Position numbers and translations under genes: made by a program. The notes under the pieces were generated by a model. It had not been told where the DNA came from. It searched no databases and was given only the letters and a program-made list of their open reading frames with translations. Below, in pieces: positions 21,361 to 32,152 of a stretch of DNA of 64,000 nucleotides. Position 1 is the first letter of the stretch, and each line of letters starts with the position of its first letter. Source of the stretch: Inia geoffrensis (Eukaryota > Chordata > Mammalia > Artiodactyla > Iniidae); the NCBI GenBank assembly GCA_036417435.1, contig CM070905.1, forward strand, positions 24,963,592-25,027,591, read 5' to 3'.

Positions 21361-22679
21361 CAAGTGACAACAAACGAGGGAAAACGCTTGCCGAAGCCCA
21401 GAGGGTTGGTTGGGTAGACGTAGATCGTACAGGGTGGTGTTTGAGGGGACCAGGTATTGAGCAGGTGAGCGTGGAAACTGTAGACAGAATGGGGGATGCC
21501 AGGTGAAAGCCGTGGAAACAGAGCATAAGCCTCAGTACATCTCAATGGCCAGAGTGGCAGCACTGAAGACATCTTAAGAACTGAGACATCAAAGGGAAGG
21601 GAGAAAAACTGATGAGTTCAGGAGATGTTTATCAGCAGTATCCATGGCATTCCACAGCTGGGCATGTGGGAACAGAGAGGGAATAGCCTCGACAGTAAGG
21701 ATTTTCTATTTTTACCAGACTTAGTTTCCATTGTGGGGTCTGACATTCAATTTGAAATATCTTGAACAGAGAGAAGGCCAGTGTGACTTACTTCTGCCCC
21801 AAGAAAAAAAGGTATAGAAAAAGTCAACCATGAATCTCAACTGTGGCCATATTTTAATCTACTAATCTGAGTTCTCTTTTGAGTTACAGTGTTTCACGTT
21901 ATCTCTGAACCGACCTCTCCAAATATGAAGAGGAATAGGAAAGACTTCTGAGTTGCCAGTCTGGGTTGTTTCCATCTAGCTTTTGATCTGTTCCAACTAA
22001 TGAAGGCCCCATCAGGGGCTAGTCAAGGAGGCTTGTTGTGGGTGATGCAGAGAAGGTAGCTCTAAATGGTCTTAAATTAATATCTGTTCACCTTCATGCT
22101 TGACTTTGACTGAGCCTAATGGCATCAACGCACAAAGAAGACAGGATGAGGTGGTCTTCAATCATTATCTGAAAGCCAAGTCTGTAAGAAAAAAGTCCAG
22201 TTTTAAGCTCATTAAGGGATACCACTGAATACTCTAGGATATCAAATCAACCACTGAAAACCTTTGAAAGTTGAGTTGAAAATGAGAACATTTTTTGAAA
22301 TCTTTTTAGATTTAGTTTTTGAAGTGAGTAAAACTCAGAGCTTTAAAAATTTTTTCCCCAGCCATGATGGAGAGAACATTAAAGGCCGTATGCTTAAACT
22401 GCTTACGTCAAGTCTAAGAAGTTAGTCTGGAGAAAAAAACGTCTTTGGCAGTAATGTTATTTTCTGTAGTATAGTTAGTGTAATTCAGAACCTAAAACTC
22501 ATAGGAAACACAGTCTACAGATCCTGGTATATGGATACTTTGGGGGGTAAAACCAAGGCACCTATCATGATACATCATTGAATGCTGTTAGAACCTCAAG
22601 AAGAAATTAAGTTGTCCAACGTCTTTTTCGTTAGGATTATAATGTTACCCAAAAGAAGAAAACTTCCTTTTCTTATACA
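21361..22679. other. No gene or named repeat seen
   Basis: Unassigned DNA of mixed composition. Overlapping minus frames at 21179-21526 and 21360-21572 run into the L2 relic and are rejected. Confidence 0.5.
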
Positions 22680-22935
22680 GTTTAGTGGCTAAAGAGTGTG
22701 GGCTTTGGAGACAGATAGACACAGGTTCACGCCTTCTCCCTGCTGTTACCAACTCTGGGACCTTGGGCTATTTTCTAAGTTTTAGTTTCTTCATCTGTGA
22801 CATGGGGATAGTCATAGTTTCTACAGCCCAGAATTATTGTGAGTGTTCAACTGTATCTATATCTATCTACCTATCTATCTACCTACGTACCTACCTAATG
22901 TGCTTGGGTTAGTCCCTGGCATTTGGTAACAGTTC
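22680..22935 (-). mobile_element. MIR SINE carrying a tetranucleotide repeat
   Basis: AGTGGCTAAAGAGTGTGGGC, TTTGGAGACAGATAGACACA, CTGGGACCTTGGGCTATTTT, GTTTCTTCATCTGTGACATG and the end GGGTTAGTCCCTGGCATTTG are reversed MIR blocks. A (TATC/TACC)n expansion at 22853-22899 lies within the MIR 5' third. Confidence 0.85.
22853..22899 (+). repeat. (TATC)n/(TACC)n microsatellite
   Basis: Units of CTAT, CTAC and GTAC in TATC register make an interrupted tetranucleotide tract, likely length-variable. Confidence 0.85.
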
Positions 22936-23654
22936 TTAATTTTCAGCAATAATAAACATCAAAGTTAAGGAAAATAATCCCCGTGCTAGCTCCTTTTATT
23001 CAACAAGCTCCTAGGATGGATCCTAGTTTCCAGTGACTTGGAAAGTCTTTACATGGACAAGGAATGAGAAGAATTATTGACTGTATTGACTTTTACACAC
23101 TAGTTAGGAGAGGACTCCCGATTTCTGTCATTTTTATTATTGTTCAAAAATGGTGGTGAACTCTGTTATCATCCACTTGATACTTGTATTGGGGATATAA
23201 GTAAAAGTCAACTTCAGAGGTTTTTAAATGTAGTCTTCATCTTCCTACCTGAAAATCATGATTTTTACTTAGAGGACAATCAAATCCAGTGAGGTGTTCA
23301 GAATGGAGCTTGTTGTATAGAATGATCCCTGTGTAGAAACGAGCTTACTTGTAGACAGACACACACATAAGTGAGGAGATGAATTGGATCTCCAAGTGCA
23401 TTTTAGAACTTTTCAAGTACAAATATCAGGTTGTCGCTACCAGATATCCATTTATTCTGATAAATGGTATTTTAAAAAGACATTTCAATTTTGAAGGTTA
23501 AGATAAATGTAAAAGACAAAGAAAATGACCTGAATTACTTCCCATCAGACTGCTACTGAGATTGTTAATAAATGGTGATAATGAACATTTTTTTCCAAAT
23601 TTGAGTGACCTATTTGTTCATTTGCAGACAGGATATTGGCAGGGAAAAAAGAAC
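22936..23654. other. No gene or named repeat seen
   Basis: A+T-rich unassigned DNA between two MIR copies. Confidence 0.5.
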
Positions 23655-23830
23655 GGAAAATTACTAACATTTGTTGAATATCTACCAGTGTCAGACGTAG
23701 CATTCTCCATTTGTTATCTTATGTCATTCTCACAAAAGCCCTGCCGATTGTGAGCTATGCTGCCTACTTTTCAGATGACGAAAGTTTGTCTCATGGTGAT
23801 TATGAAACAAGTCAAGATCCTGTATTTACA
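23655..23830 (+). mobile_element. MIR SINE
   Basis: TTACTAACATTTGTTGAATA, TATCTACCAGTGTCAGACG, TTATCTTATGTCATTCTCAC and ACTTTTCAGATGACGAAAGT give the MIR order. The 3' third fades after 23810. Confidence 0.75.
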
Positions 23831-24189
23831 AGTAGAGTAAATGGGTGCCCCAATCATGACACATGTGAGGGAATGTTGTCTCCTTTAGTGAAAATATATG
23901 AGTGTTTTGAGTATCACTAATGTGTAGTTCCAAGAGAGGAAACTTCTGGTAGAAGGAACTGAATGTTGGCAGTTCTACTTTCCCCTTGGGGTTCTCTCAT
24001 CATCTGCTCCACTGACTACACAACCAACACCCAGACCCCAAGTCGTATTCTCGAAGGTTCCGGTCTTTTCAGAAAACAGGATTTCCTAAGCACGAGGGGA
24101 AGGTTTCTTGATACTGGCTATAACAGATACAGCAGTGTACTCTGGCTGCCTGTGGAGAGAGTGGAAAAGAACTCCAGTTGCCTTTCAGT
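23831..24189. other. No gene or named repeat seen
   Basis: Unassigned DNA between a MIR and the CpG-enriched patch at 24190-24480. Confidence 0.5.
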
Positions 24190-24480
24190 GAAAAGCGCTT
24201 CAGTATAATAGAAACTCCGAGTGCTCAATTTTCGGGTTTTTAGCGACACATAGAGACTTTTCCTTCACAAAAGCACGGACGCCCTATAACTCTGGTGCGG
24301 TCCCTATCTCCTTATGTCGGTGCTTCCGGGGGAGGGCTACTCTCCCCACCCACATTCAAGTCTGAAGCGGTGCCTCTGGGTTTAAATGAAGGCATAAGAA
24401 CAGCTGACCCATCAGCCTAGAAAAGGAGCACAAAGGGAAGCTGGGTGCGGGGACTGGGCTTCCGGATGTCTTCTTCCCGT
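24190..24480. promoter_or_regulatory. Small CpG-enriched patch
   Basis: I count 13 CpG dinucleotides in about 290 bases, in contexts such as AGCGCTT, TTTCGGG, AGCGACAC, CACGGACGCC, GTGCGGTCC and TTCCGGGGG. The surrounding DNA is CpG-poor and no repeat is recognised. It is too short and too mixed for a standard CpG island. It could be a regulatory element or a CpG-rich relic of an unrecognised repeat. Confidence 0.25.
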
Positions 24481-25839
24481 GTTGCTCCAAGCTCTGTTGT
24501 GTGGGGCCATCTGTGCCCCAACTGCAGGCTCAGCCTGTCTCCAGCTCTGGGGCCAATCCTGTCCTCAGTGGGGCAGGGGGGTGGGTCTTAAAAGCTTTCA
24601 TACTCTTGTATTAAACCAAGCATGGCATCAAGGTGTCTAGTCCAGCTCCAACCTTGTGTTCTGGCTCCAGGGATGCAGCTTTTGCCGTGTTCCCGGGAGC
24701 GAGTTCTCCTACATATGTACTCCAGTTCCAGTGGGAGGTTTTCCCTCAACCTGAATCTAGGGAAACCAACCTGGTTTGTCCAGGGCTGTCTCAGTTTTAG
24801 CACCAAAAGTCCCATGTACTGGGACGTCTTGCAGTCCTAGGCATTCCAGAATGGTCAGTCACCCTACCAGCCCCCACGTGGATAATGTGGCTAGCATCCC
24901 TATGGCACAAGGCCTGGCACGTTTCTTGTTTCTTGTTCAGTTTGAAGCCTCAGACTAAATTGCCGCAATACTCTTTAGTTATTGCTGAGTGCGTTAATAA
25001 ACTGAACGTGGCATTCTGGCTGCAAGTTCCCCTAAAGAATGTGATTTTGCTTATCAAACCACCCACATCTTTTGAGCACGAATTCTAAGCGACTAAAATT
25101 TCAATTCATTAAAGAGTATTGTTAATACCACGTGTTTTGGGACATTATCCTTGACTAATATGAGGGGGAGGAAGGGGTGGGGAAATCTCATGTTTGACTA
25201 TATTAGAGTAAATGTTTTATTTAGTGGAAAAGCATTCTGCTCTGTCGTTTGCTTGCATTGGTCTAAAGGGATCAGACGTACAGTTTTCTAACTATGTGCA
25301 ATTATAAATCACATCTCCCCTTGTTGTTCTCCCTAAATCACTAATCACCTTTGCTGGAGCTTTGTCTAAAAGGATGTTTTATGTGATCCTTAGAGTGTTA
25401 TTTGTAAGTAAAAAAATAATAGCAATTGAGATGAAAATAAAAATTATTGTAACAAAATGATTTACTATGGGGCTGGTAAAGAAGGGACCTGACATATTGT
25501 TCTAAATTGGATGGAGTTTACATTTGCTATAAAAGAAATGTCAGTTTTATCTAATGACACTTTTAATTGCTTGCATCTAATGCAGGATAATATCCTTTAA
25601 AGCAAAGGGGAGACATTGAAGCATAATGAGGAACTCTCAAGAGCAGATTATAGAAATAAAGCATAGCTTTTATCCATCATGGGCAGTCTTGGCGCGAGAG
25701 AGAAGGAGAGGGGGTAGGAGAGAAAGCTAAAGAGAATATCCCAGACAGTTTCTCAAATCAAGCTAAATACTGAATGGGCAAAACGGACTCTCACAAAATT
25801 AGCTTACAGCGAGGCGAGTCTCCTTTAAGAATTTGAAAT
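24481..25839. other. No gene seen; repeat-free A+T-rich part
   Basis: Bases 25090-25690 lack any recognisable repeat and carry many ATTA/TAAT homeodomain-type cores, for example AATCACTAATCACC and CAATTATAAATC. This composition fits a conserved noncoding element, but conservation cannot be seen from one sequence. Bases 24590-24960 hold overlapping short frames with no coding support. Confidence 0.35.
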
Positions 25840-26056
25840 AAAGAGTAATTTTGCGGTACGCGGGCCTCTCACTGTTGTGGCCTCTCCCTGTTGCGGAGCA
25901 CAGGCTCCGGACACGCAGGCCCAGCGGCCATGGCTCACGGGCCTAGCTGCTCTGCGGCATGTGGCATCTTCCCGGACCGGGGCACAAACCCGCGTCCCCT
26001 GCATCGTCAGGCAGACCCTCAACCACTGCACCACCAGGGAAGCCCAAAGAGTAATT
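25840..26056 (-). mobile_element. CHR SINE, short (CHR-2-like) form
   Basis: An 11-bp duplication, AAAGAGTAATT, flanks it at 25840-25850 and 26046-26056. The reversed body starts GCGGTACGCGGGCCTCTCAC and ends CACCACCAGGGAAGCCC. There is almost no A-tail, which is unusual for the family and suggests tail loss after insertion. Confidence 0.95.
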
Positions 26057-26470
26057 CTTGATTGGGTAGAAATCCGTTTGCTGTTTACATGAACTGTCAC
26101 ATGGCAGGAATCATTTTACGCAGAATAAATACAGCATCTGTTATTATTAGATGTGCAGCTTCCTTGGCTCACAGAGAGGATGGGTATGCATTGCAGAAAT
26201 GCTTGCAGGTGATTTGGTTCCTGAGACAATGAGCATTCTCCCTCTAGAAGTGGTAGCTTATGATGTTCCTTTAGCAGTGACTCCCGTGAGAACCCCTGGC
26301 CACCAAGAACCCCTGGCAGACGGCCAAGAAACATGGAGAGGAGAGCTGAACCATGGCATGGATGGGTGTGGGAGCTGCGTGCGGAGCACAGAGACTGTTT
26401 TAAAAAGCCATTGGCATCAGTAGTGATCACACTGCTAGAGAATTGTGGGTGCTGAGGACAGAGCAGATAT
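26057..26470. other. No gene or named repeat seen
   Basis: Contains a partly duplicated motif, AACCCCTGGCCACC and AACCCCTGGCAGAC, near 26290-26320. A 135-codon minus frame at 26116-26523 reads into the adjoining MIR and is rejected. Confidence 0.5.
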
Positions 26471-26680
26471 TTTGTGGGGAGAATCTCAGCGCCACCACTA
26501 AATGGCTTGACAGCTTTAGGCAAATCACTTCCCCTCTCTGTGCCTGGTTGTCTTCACCTATAAAATAGGCTGGGTTAATATTACCTCTCTCCCAGGTTTG
26601 TTTTGAGCATCAGATGAGATGATGTCTGAGAAAGTACTTTGTACACTCTTAAATGCTACTCAAAGGTTAACTATTTTCCC
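26471..26680 (-). mobile_element. MIR SINE
   Basis: Reversed MIR text is good: ATGGCTTGACAGCTTTAGGC, AAATCACTTCCCCTCTCTGT, GCCTGGTTGTCTTCACCTAT, AAAATAGGCTGGGTTAATAT and CAGATGAGATGATGTCTGAG. Confidence 0.88.
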
Positions 26681-27770
26681 ATAATGTGGTTTATAATGGC
26701 ATGTGTTTAGGTATCCATGAGTCACAGCGTTACCTCCAAAAGCTAGGGCCTGATAGAAGTTGTTCTGTGACACAGATATTAGTCCTCTCCCTGGGTAGAA
26801 GCATTATAAAAGGTTAGCACTATATTAAGTAATAGATCTATTGCTCTATTAAATTATTCATGATTATGTGTTCAGTGAATGATCAGTTTGATTGAAAAAA
26901 TTGTCAGGTGTTCTCAGGGCTCTGGAGAGGAAGCTGATAAATGACATAAGCTTTCTCTAATGTGATGACTTTGCTGCTATTAAAGATTAAGAAAAGCCAA
27001 TTAATGTAATCTCTGTGAAAAAAAAATGTCATCAAGTTACAGTCTGGAATATTAAAGGAATTATCCCTTTTTGAAGGTTTTTTTTTTTTTTTATAGCAAA
27101 TCAAAGCTTTTCAGTAAAAGTTTCAGAGTGATGAATGATTTCAACCATTTTCTGAAGATTAGTTTTTTGAGTACAAAAGAGAAAAACCTATTTCTTTTTC
27201 ATAAGGAAATACGTTAATTTTTTTGTTGTTGTGACATGAATAAGTGAATGGGTTTGGTGAATTTTGGTTAGAAATTTTACTAACTGTTGGAAAGTTTTGT
27301 GTTGAGCCTCTTCTCGGGAAATAGATGCCTGCCCCCGCATCCCTCTCTCTGATTTCTCCTGTGGCTCCGGAGCCATGACGGTGACAATGAACATGAGAAT
27401 CCTACTTGGGTACCCTGTTGTCATCTCAAACTCTTTACATCTAAAGTGAAACTAATTTCCTTCTTCACCACCTCCATCACCACAACGACCTGACATTCCC
27501 ATTTCTGTCAGTAGCCCAACATTCTTCCCATTTCTCTTGCTGAGACTTTTTGGAGTTGTATTTGTCTTCCAGTACCCTCCAATATTTCTTTTAACCAATA
27601 TGTTCGTGAGTCCTGACTTATCCTGCTGAGAATATGTCTGGTTGGAACCCCACATTCCCTGCCACCGGCCTAACCCCAGCTTTCATGCTCGCAGTGTCAT
27701 GGCACCTCTGACTCCAACAGTTGGCTTCCTCCAATTCCTCCAGAATCTTTCCATAATACCTCTTTCATTA
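26681..27770. other. No gene or named repeat seen
   Basis: A+T-rich DNA with a T-run at about 27078-27092. Bases 27430-27740 are C-rich on the plus strand, with short frames only. Confidence 0.5.
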
Positions 27771-27852
27771 GACTCTCTCTTTCTTTCTTTCCTTCTTCCT
27801 CCCTCCCTCCCTTATTTCCTCCCTCCCTTCCTTCCTTCCTTCCTTCCTTCCT
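27771..27852 (+). repeat. Pyrimidine tract, (CTTT)n and (CCTT)n
   Basis: CTCTCTTTCTTTCTTTCC followed by CCTCCCTCCC and six or so CCTT units. The tract abuts the A/T-rich tail and target site of the next L1. Confidence 0.93.
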
Positions 27853-28346
27853 ATTTATTTATATATTTATTTATTTTTTAACATCTTTATTGGAGTCTAA
27901 TTGATTTACATTGTTGTTAGTGTTAGTTTCTACTGTATAACAAAGCGAATCAGTTATATGTATACATATATCCCCATATCTCCTCCCTCTTGCGTCTCCC
28001 TCCCACCCTCCCTATCCCACCCCTCTAGGGGGACACAAAGCACCGAGCTGATCTCCCTGTGCTATGCGGCTGCTTCCCACTAGCTAGCTATTTTACATTT
28101 GGTAGTGTATATGTGTCAATGCTACTCTCTCACTTTGTCCCAGCTTACCCTTCCCCTTCCCCGTGTCCTCAAGTCCATTCTCTACATCTGCGTCTTTATT
28201 CCTGTCCTGCCTCTAGGTTCTTCAGAACCATCTTTTTTTTTTCTTTTCTTTTAGATTCCATATATATGTGTTAGCATAGAGACTGTCATACAGAGTGAAG
28301 TAAGTCAGAAAGAGAAAAACAAATACCGTATGCTTTCTATTTATTT
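27851..28346 (-). mobile_element. L1 LINE with 5' inversion
   Basis: The L1 3' UTR is reversed from about 27879 (AACATCTTTATTGGAGTCTA, TCTTGCGTCTCCCTCCCACC, AAGCACCGAGCTGATCTCCC) to GTGTTAGCATA at 28278. The next 54 bases (28279-28332) are the adjacent upstream L1 segment in plus orientation: CATACAGAGTGAAGTAAGTC, CAAATACCGTATGC. This is the twin-priming inversion known for L1. CTATTTATTT at 27851-27860 and 28337-28346 is the likely target-site duplication. Confidence 0.9.
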
Positions 28347-28354
28347 TTATCTAA

Positions 28355-28420
28355 ATTTATTTTTAAATTGAAGTATTGTTCACCTACAATATTATATTAG
28401 TTATGACTTCTGTGTAAAGG
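28355..28420 (-). mobile_element. Old L1 3'-end scrap
   Basis: TTTTTAAATTGAAGTATTGT and CTACAATATTATATTAG resemble the reversed L1 3' terminus, normally TTGATTTACAATGTTGTG. Too short to say more. Confidence 0.5.
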
Positions 28421-29127
28421 GCAGTAGCTCTCTAGTGTGTGCTGCTTCAAGTCCAACTCCTCTCTTGGTGGAGCTTTTTTTTGGTCATGTGATGTTTCAC
28501 CAGATTTGCTGGGCCTCTGTCCCTGTACGCCTGGGCTTAACCAGTTGAGCCGCCTGCCTATTGCTTGCAGCTCTGATTATCTAAATTACTTGGTATTAGC
28601 CTTTCCCCCGCAGGGAACTTGGGAAAGGCCAGAAGGAGTGGGGCAAGAAGGTATTTCAGAAGTACAGGTTCACCAACCCCCAACTTCAATCAGTGCCTCT
28701 TTCTTCAGTTTGTTACAGTCTGGGACCCACCCTCCCTCCCTATTCTGAAGGAGGAAGTATATCCTGTCTGGAAGAGCAGTAGACCACTTCCATGCTGGTA
28801 GGAAAAGTATTCTCTCCAACATTGGCATCTGAAGCCCTGCATCTCTGGGCGTGACCAGGTGGGAGCCAGGAGAGCACTGATAAAGTCCATGTCATCAGTA
28901 AGGGTAGTAGAGAAATGGCATCAAACACCCCAGATGGTAAAGTAGGGTCTGGGGAACACGGCAGAACCTGAATGTCCACAAGCATTAGAAGGAGGAAGAT
29001 GGCGCTGGGGCTAAGTATTCCACTAGAGGGGCCCCCAAACCAGACATTATTAATCAATCGGTTAGGAAAGGAGACGCAGACGTGGAGAACGGACATGTGG
29101 ACACAGAGTGGGGAAAGTGGAGTGGGG
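28421..29127. other. No gene or named repeat seen
   Basis: Unassigned, fairly GC-balanced DNA between L1 fragments. A 103-codon plus frame (28437-28748) and a 130-codon minus frame (28740-29132) overlap no recognised domain; splice context is poor. Confidence 0.5.
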
Positions 29128-29375
29128 GACAAACTGGGAGATTAGGATTGACATATATACACTACCATGTGTCAAATAGATAGCTAGTGGGAACCTGCTA
29201 TAAAGCACAGGAAGCTCAGCTCAGTGCTCTGTGACGACCTAGATGGCTGGGCTGGGGGGTGGGGTGGGAGGGAGGTCCAAGAGGGAGGGGATAGATGTAT
29301 ACATATAGCTGATTCACTTCATTGTACAGCAGAAACTAACACGACATTGTAAAGCAATTATACTCCAATTAAAAA
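29128..29375 (+). mobile_element. L1 LINE 3' UTR end
   Basis: TGGGAGATTAGGATTGACAT, ATATACACTACCATGTGTCA, GTGGGAACCTGCTATAAAGC, GATTCACTTCATTGTACAGC, AGAAACTAACACGACATTG and the tail TATACTCCAATTAAAAAAAA give the standard artiodactyl L1 3' end in forward orientation. Confidence 0.9.
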
Positions 29376-29579
29376 AAAATGAAAACAAAAAACCCAACAA
29401 ATTGGTAACTCGATCTGTGCCTACTCACCTAGAAACTGCAGTAAAATGATAGTCAGTTGGGATAATTTTAATAGAACAATACCCAGCTCATAGAGGCACT
29501 TAAAAATGTTAATATGTCTATTGGTTAAAAAACTGATGAGCTATCGGGTTAATTCAAACAGCTGAAGTTTGTAGTTTGT

Positions 29580-29690
29580 ACTCATGTTCCTCTTCAAGGG
29601 CATTAAGGATGTGATTGAATTAAATAGCATATGTAAAGCTCCAAACACAGTTTCTAGCAGCTAGCAGGTCCTTAATAAATGGGAGTGCTT
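29580..29690 (-). mobile_element. MIR SINE fragment
   Basis: GATGTGATTGAATTAAATAG, GCATATGTAAAGCTCC and AGCAGGTCCTTAATAAATGG correspond to the reversed 5' half of MIR. Confidence 0.65.
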
Positions 29691-30131
29691 TCACCCTTCC
29701 CTTTCCCTGAATTCAGTAATTTAAAGAAAACTATTCATGTAGATAAATACAATTTAAGATCTTCCTATGAGCTGTTTCACTCCAGTTCATGGGAATCTGA
29801 AAAGTCCTCAAGAAGTTGAAGAAAAGATTTGGGGGTAGGAAGAATGAGTACAGGTGTTTGTTACACCTGTCTCAGATATAGGGGTAGGATATACCTCTCC
29901 AGGTAGGCGTAGAATATGAAGGCAGACAGGCTCATGTGAACGCGTCTAAGCCCCTACTCCCAGGCCCACCGCGTCATTATATAACTGAGACATATTTGCA
30001 GAAATGGGTTCCAATTTGAGAAAAAGCTACTATTGAACTTGTAAAACAGGCAAGTTCTGGGTGATTATTTTACTGCAAAAATTCTTTGCTCTAAAAGGTA
30101 CAAATCAAGTAAAAAAAGTTTTTTCCACATG
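29691..30131. other. No gene or named repeat seen
   Basis: Unassigned DNA. ACAGGTGTTTGTTACACCTG at about 29851-29870 is a near-perfect inverted repeat of ACAGGTGT around a short spacer. Confidence 0.5.
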
Positions 30132-30189
30132 TATCTGTTGCATAAAATAAATTATATCTGTATCTGTTGCATAAAATAAATTATATCTG
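30132..30189 (+). repeat. Perfect 29-bp tandem duplication
   Basis: Two identical 29-base units, starting TATCTGTTGCATAAAATA and ending ATTATATCTG, lie at 30132-30160 and 30161-30189. Confidence 0.97.
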
Positions 30190-30692
30190 GATGAAAGGTA
30201 CATTAATATCCATCTGAATAAATCTGCAAAGACAAGGAATTTTTGTTTTTCTTCTGGAGTTGGAATTTTTAAAAAAGATATACTTAAAATTCTCAAGGAA
30301 ATAAGTCTTGAGACATTCATTAACTCCATAGCCTACTGGTGTATACATTTGAGTTCCTATTGTCTGCAGATCTTTCCCCTCATACTCTTTATATTTTATT
30401 TCCTAAAATGTATCACTTATTCAAGTTAAATTTCTGACTACATTTTGTTTATTTACTATCATATTCATGATAAAGTTTTATATGTTCTATATGTAAGAAA
30501 GAATTGGTATTTAGAAATTTTCTTTTCTCTCTCGTCAATTACTACTTATTGCATGTCTTCACAGGAGTCTATGTGCTAATTCTCTGCTTTTTATTATATT
30601 TATTTTATTAAAGTAGATATGTTAATGAATATATATGTATGTATATATATATTTGACATAGGTTAAAAACCACATTTAAAGATTTCATCAAG
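30190..30692. other. No gene seen; A+T-rich
   Basis: A+T-rich sequence with a (TA)n/(TATG)n patch at about 30628-30653. Confidence 0.5.
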
Positions 30693-31303
30693 TTTTTTTT
30701 TTTTTATTTGGGGTATAGTTGCTTTACAATGTTGTGTTTAGTTTCTGCTATACAGTGAACTGAATCAGCTTTATGTATACATATATCCCCTCCTTCTTGG
30801 ACCTCCCTCCCACCCCCACCCCCAGTCCCACCCATCTAGGTCACCACAGAGCACCAAGCGGACCTCCCTGCGTTATACAGCAGGTTCCCACTAGCCATCT
30901 GTTTTACACATGACAGTGTAGATATATCAACCCCATTCTCTCAATTCATCCCACGCCCCCTTCCCTCTTTCCGTGTCCACACATCCATTCTCTAGAGCTA
31001 CGTCTCTATTCCTGCCCTGCAAGTAGGTTCTTCTATACCATTCTACATTCCACATATATGAGTTAATATACGATATTTGTTTTTCTCTTTCTGACTTACT
31101 TCACTCTGTATGACAGACTCTAGGTCCATCCATGTCTCTAAAAATGACCCAATTTCATTCCTTTTCATGGCTGAGTAATATTCCATTATATATATGTACC
31201 ACATCTTCTTTATCCATTCCTCTGTTGATGGAAGTTTAGGTTACTTCCATGTCTGGGCTATTGTAAACAGTGCTGCAATGGACATTGGGGTGCATGTGTC
31301 TTT

Positions 31304-31780
31304 TTAAATTACAGTTTTCTCAGGGTATATGCCCAGTAATGGGATTGCTGGGTCATATGGTAGTTCTACTTTTAGTTTTTTAAGGGACCTCCTTACTGTT
31401 CTCCACAGTGGCTGTATCAATTTATATTCCCACCAACAGTGCAAGAGGGTTCCCTTTTCTCCACACCCACTCTGGCATTTATTGTTTGTAGATTTTTTGA
31501 TGATGGCCATTCTGACCCGTGTGAGGTGATAACTCATTATAGTTTTGATCTGCATTTCTCTAATTATTAGTGATGTCAAGCATCTTTTCAGGTGCCTCTT
31601 GGCCATCTGTGTGTCTTCTTTGGAGACATGTCTATTTAGGTCTTCTGCCCAGTTTTGGATTGGGTTGTTTGTCTTTTTGATATTGAGCTGCATGAGCTGT
31701 TTGTAAATGCTGGAGATTAATCCCTTGTCAGTTGCTTCATTTGCAAATATTTTCTCCCATTCTGAGGGCTGTCTTTTCAT
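31304..31780 (-). pseudogene. L1 ORF2 C-terminal fragment, disrupted
   Basis: A 158-residue frame covers the region around the ORF2p cysteine knuckle. C102, C106 and H114 are kept, but the last ligand is Tyr (Y119), so the knuckle is broken. A stop follows the GIYPEKTVI end, where the copy at 9626-10276 stays open. Upstream residues continue at 31840-32118 in a different frame (338 bases between frame starts), showing a frameshift at about 31781-31840. It is not functional. Confidence 0.9.
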
Positions 31781-31839
31781 CTCATGTGTGGTTTCCTTTG
31801 CTGTGTGAAAGCTTTTAAACTTAATCAGATCCCATTTGT

Positions 31840-32118
31840 TTATTTATTTATTTTTATTTTCATTACTCTAGGAGGTGGGTCAAAACAGATCTTGCTGTGA
31901 CTTATGTCAAAGAGCGTTCTTCCTATGTTTTTCTCTAAGAGTTTTATAGTGTCCGGTCTTACATTTAGGTCTTTAAACCATTTTGAGTTTATTTTTGTGT
32001 ATGGTGTTAAAGAGTGTTCTAATTTCATTCTTTTATGTGCAGCTGTCCAGTTTTCCCAGCACCACTTATTGAAGATACTGTCTTTTTTTCCATTGTATAT
32101 TCTTGCCTCCTTTGTCAT
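31840..32118 (-). pseudogene. L1 ORF2 upstream piece of the same copy
   Basis: The frame includes [19 protein letters not shown] and a block near [20 protein letters not shown], typical of the L1 ORF2p segment just before the C-terminal region. It is out of frame with 31304-31780. Confidence 0.88.
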
Positions 32119-32152
32119 AGATTAGGTGACCATAGGTGCGTGGGTTTCATCG

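Larger units (their letters stand above)
30693..32145 (-). mobile_element. Decayed L1 LINE, 5'-truncated
   Basis: The T-run 30693-30705 is the reversed tail. The 3' UTR (GAGCACCAAGCGGACCTCCC, TATACAGCAGGTTCCCACTA) leads into ORF2 text, ending with GGTGACCATAGGTGCGTGGG at about 32144. TTTCATC just before the tail and TTTCATC at 32146-32152 may be the target-site duplication. ORF2 is broken by a frameshift and a stop. Confidence 0.92.

Noticed and set aside
24190..24480. CpG island promoter
   Set aside because: Below the usual length and GC criteria; kept only as a CpG-enriched patch.
26116..26523. 135-codon minus frame
   Set aside because: Runs into a MIR and has no family resemblance; no transcript context.
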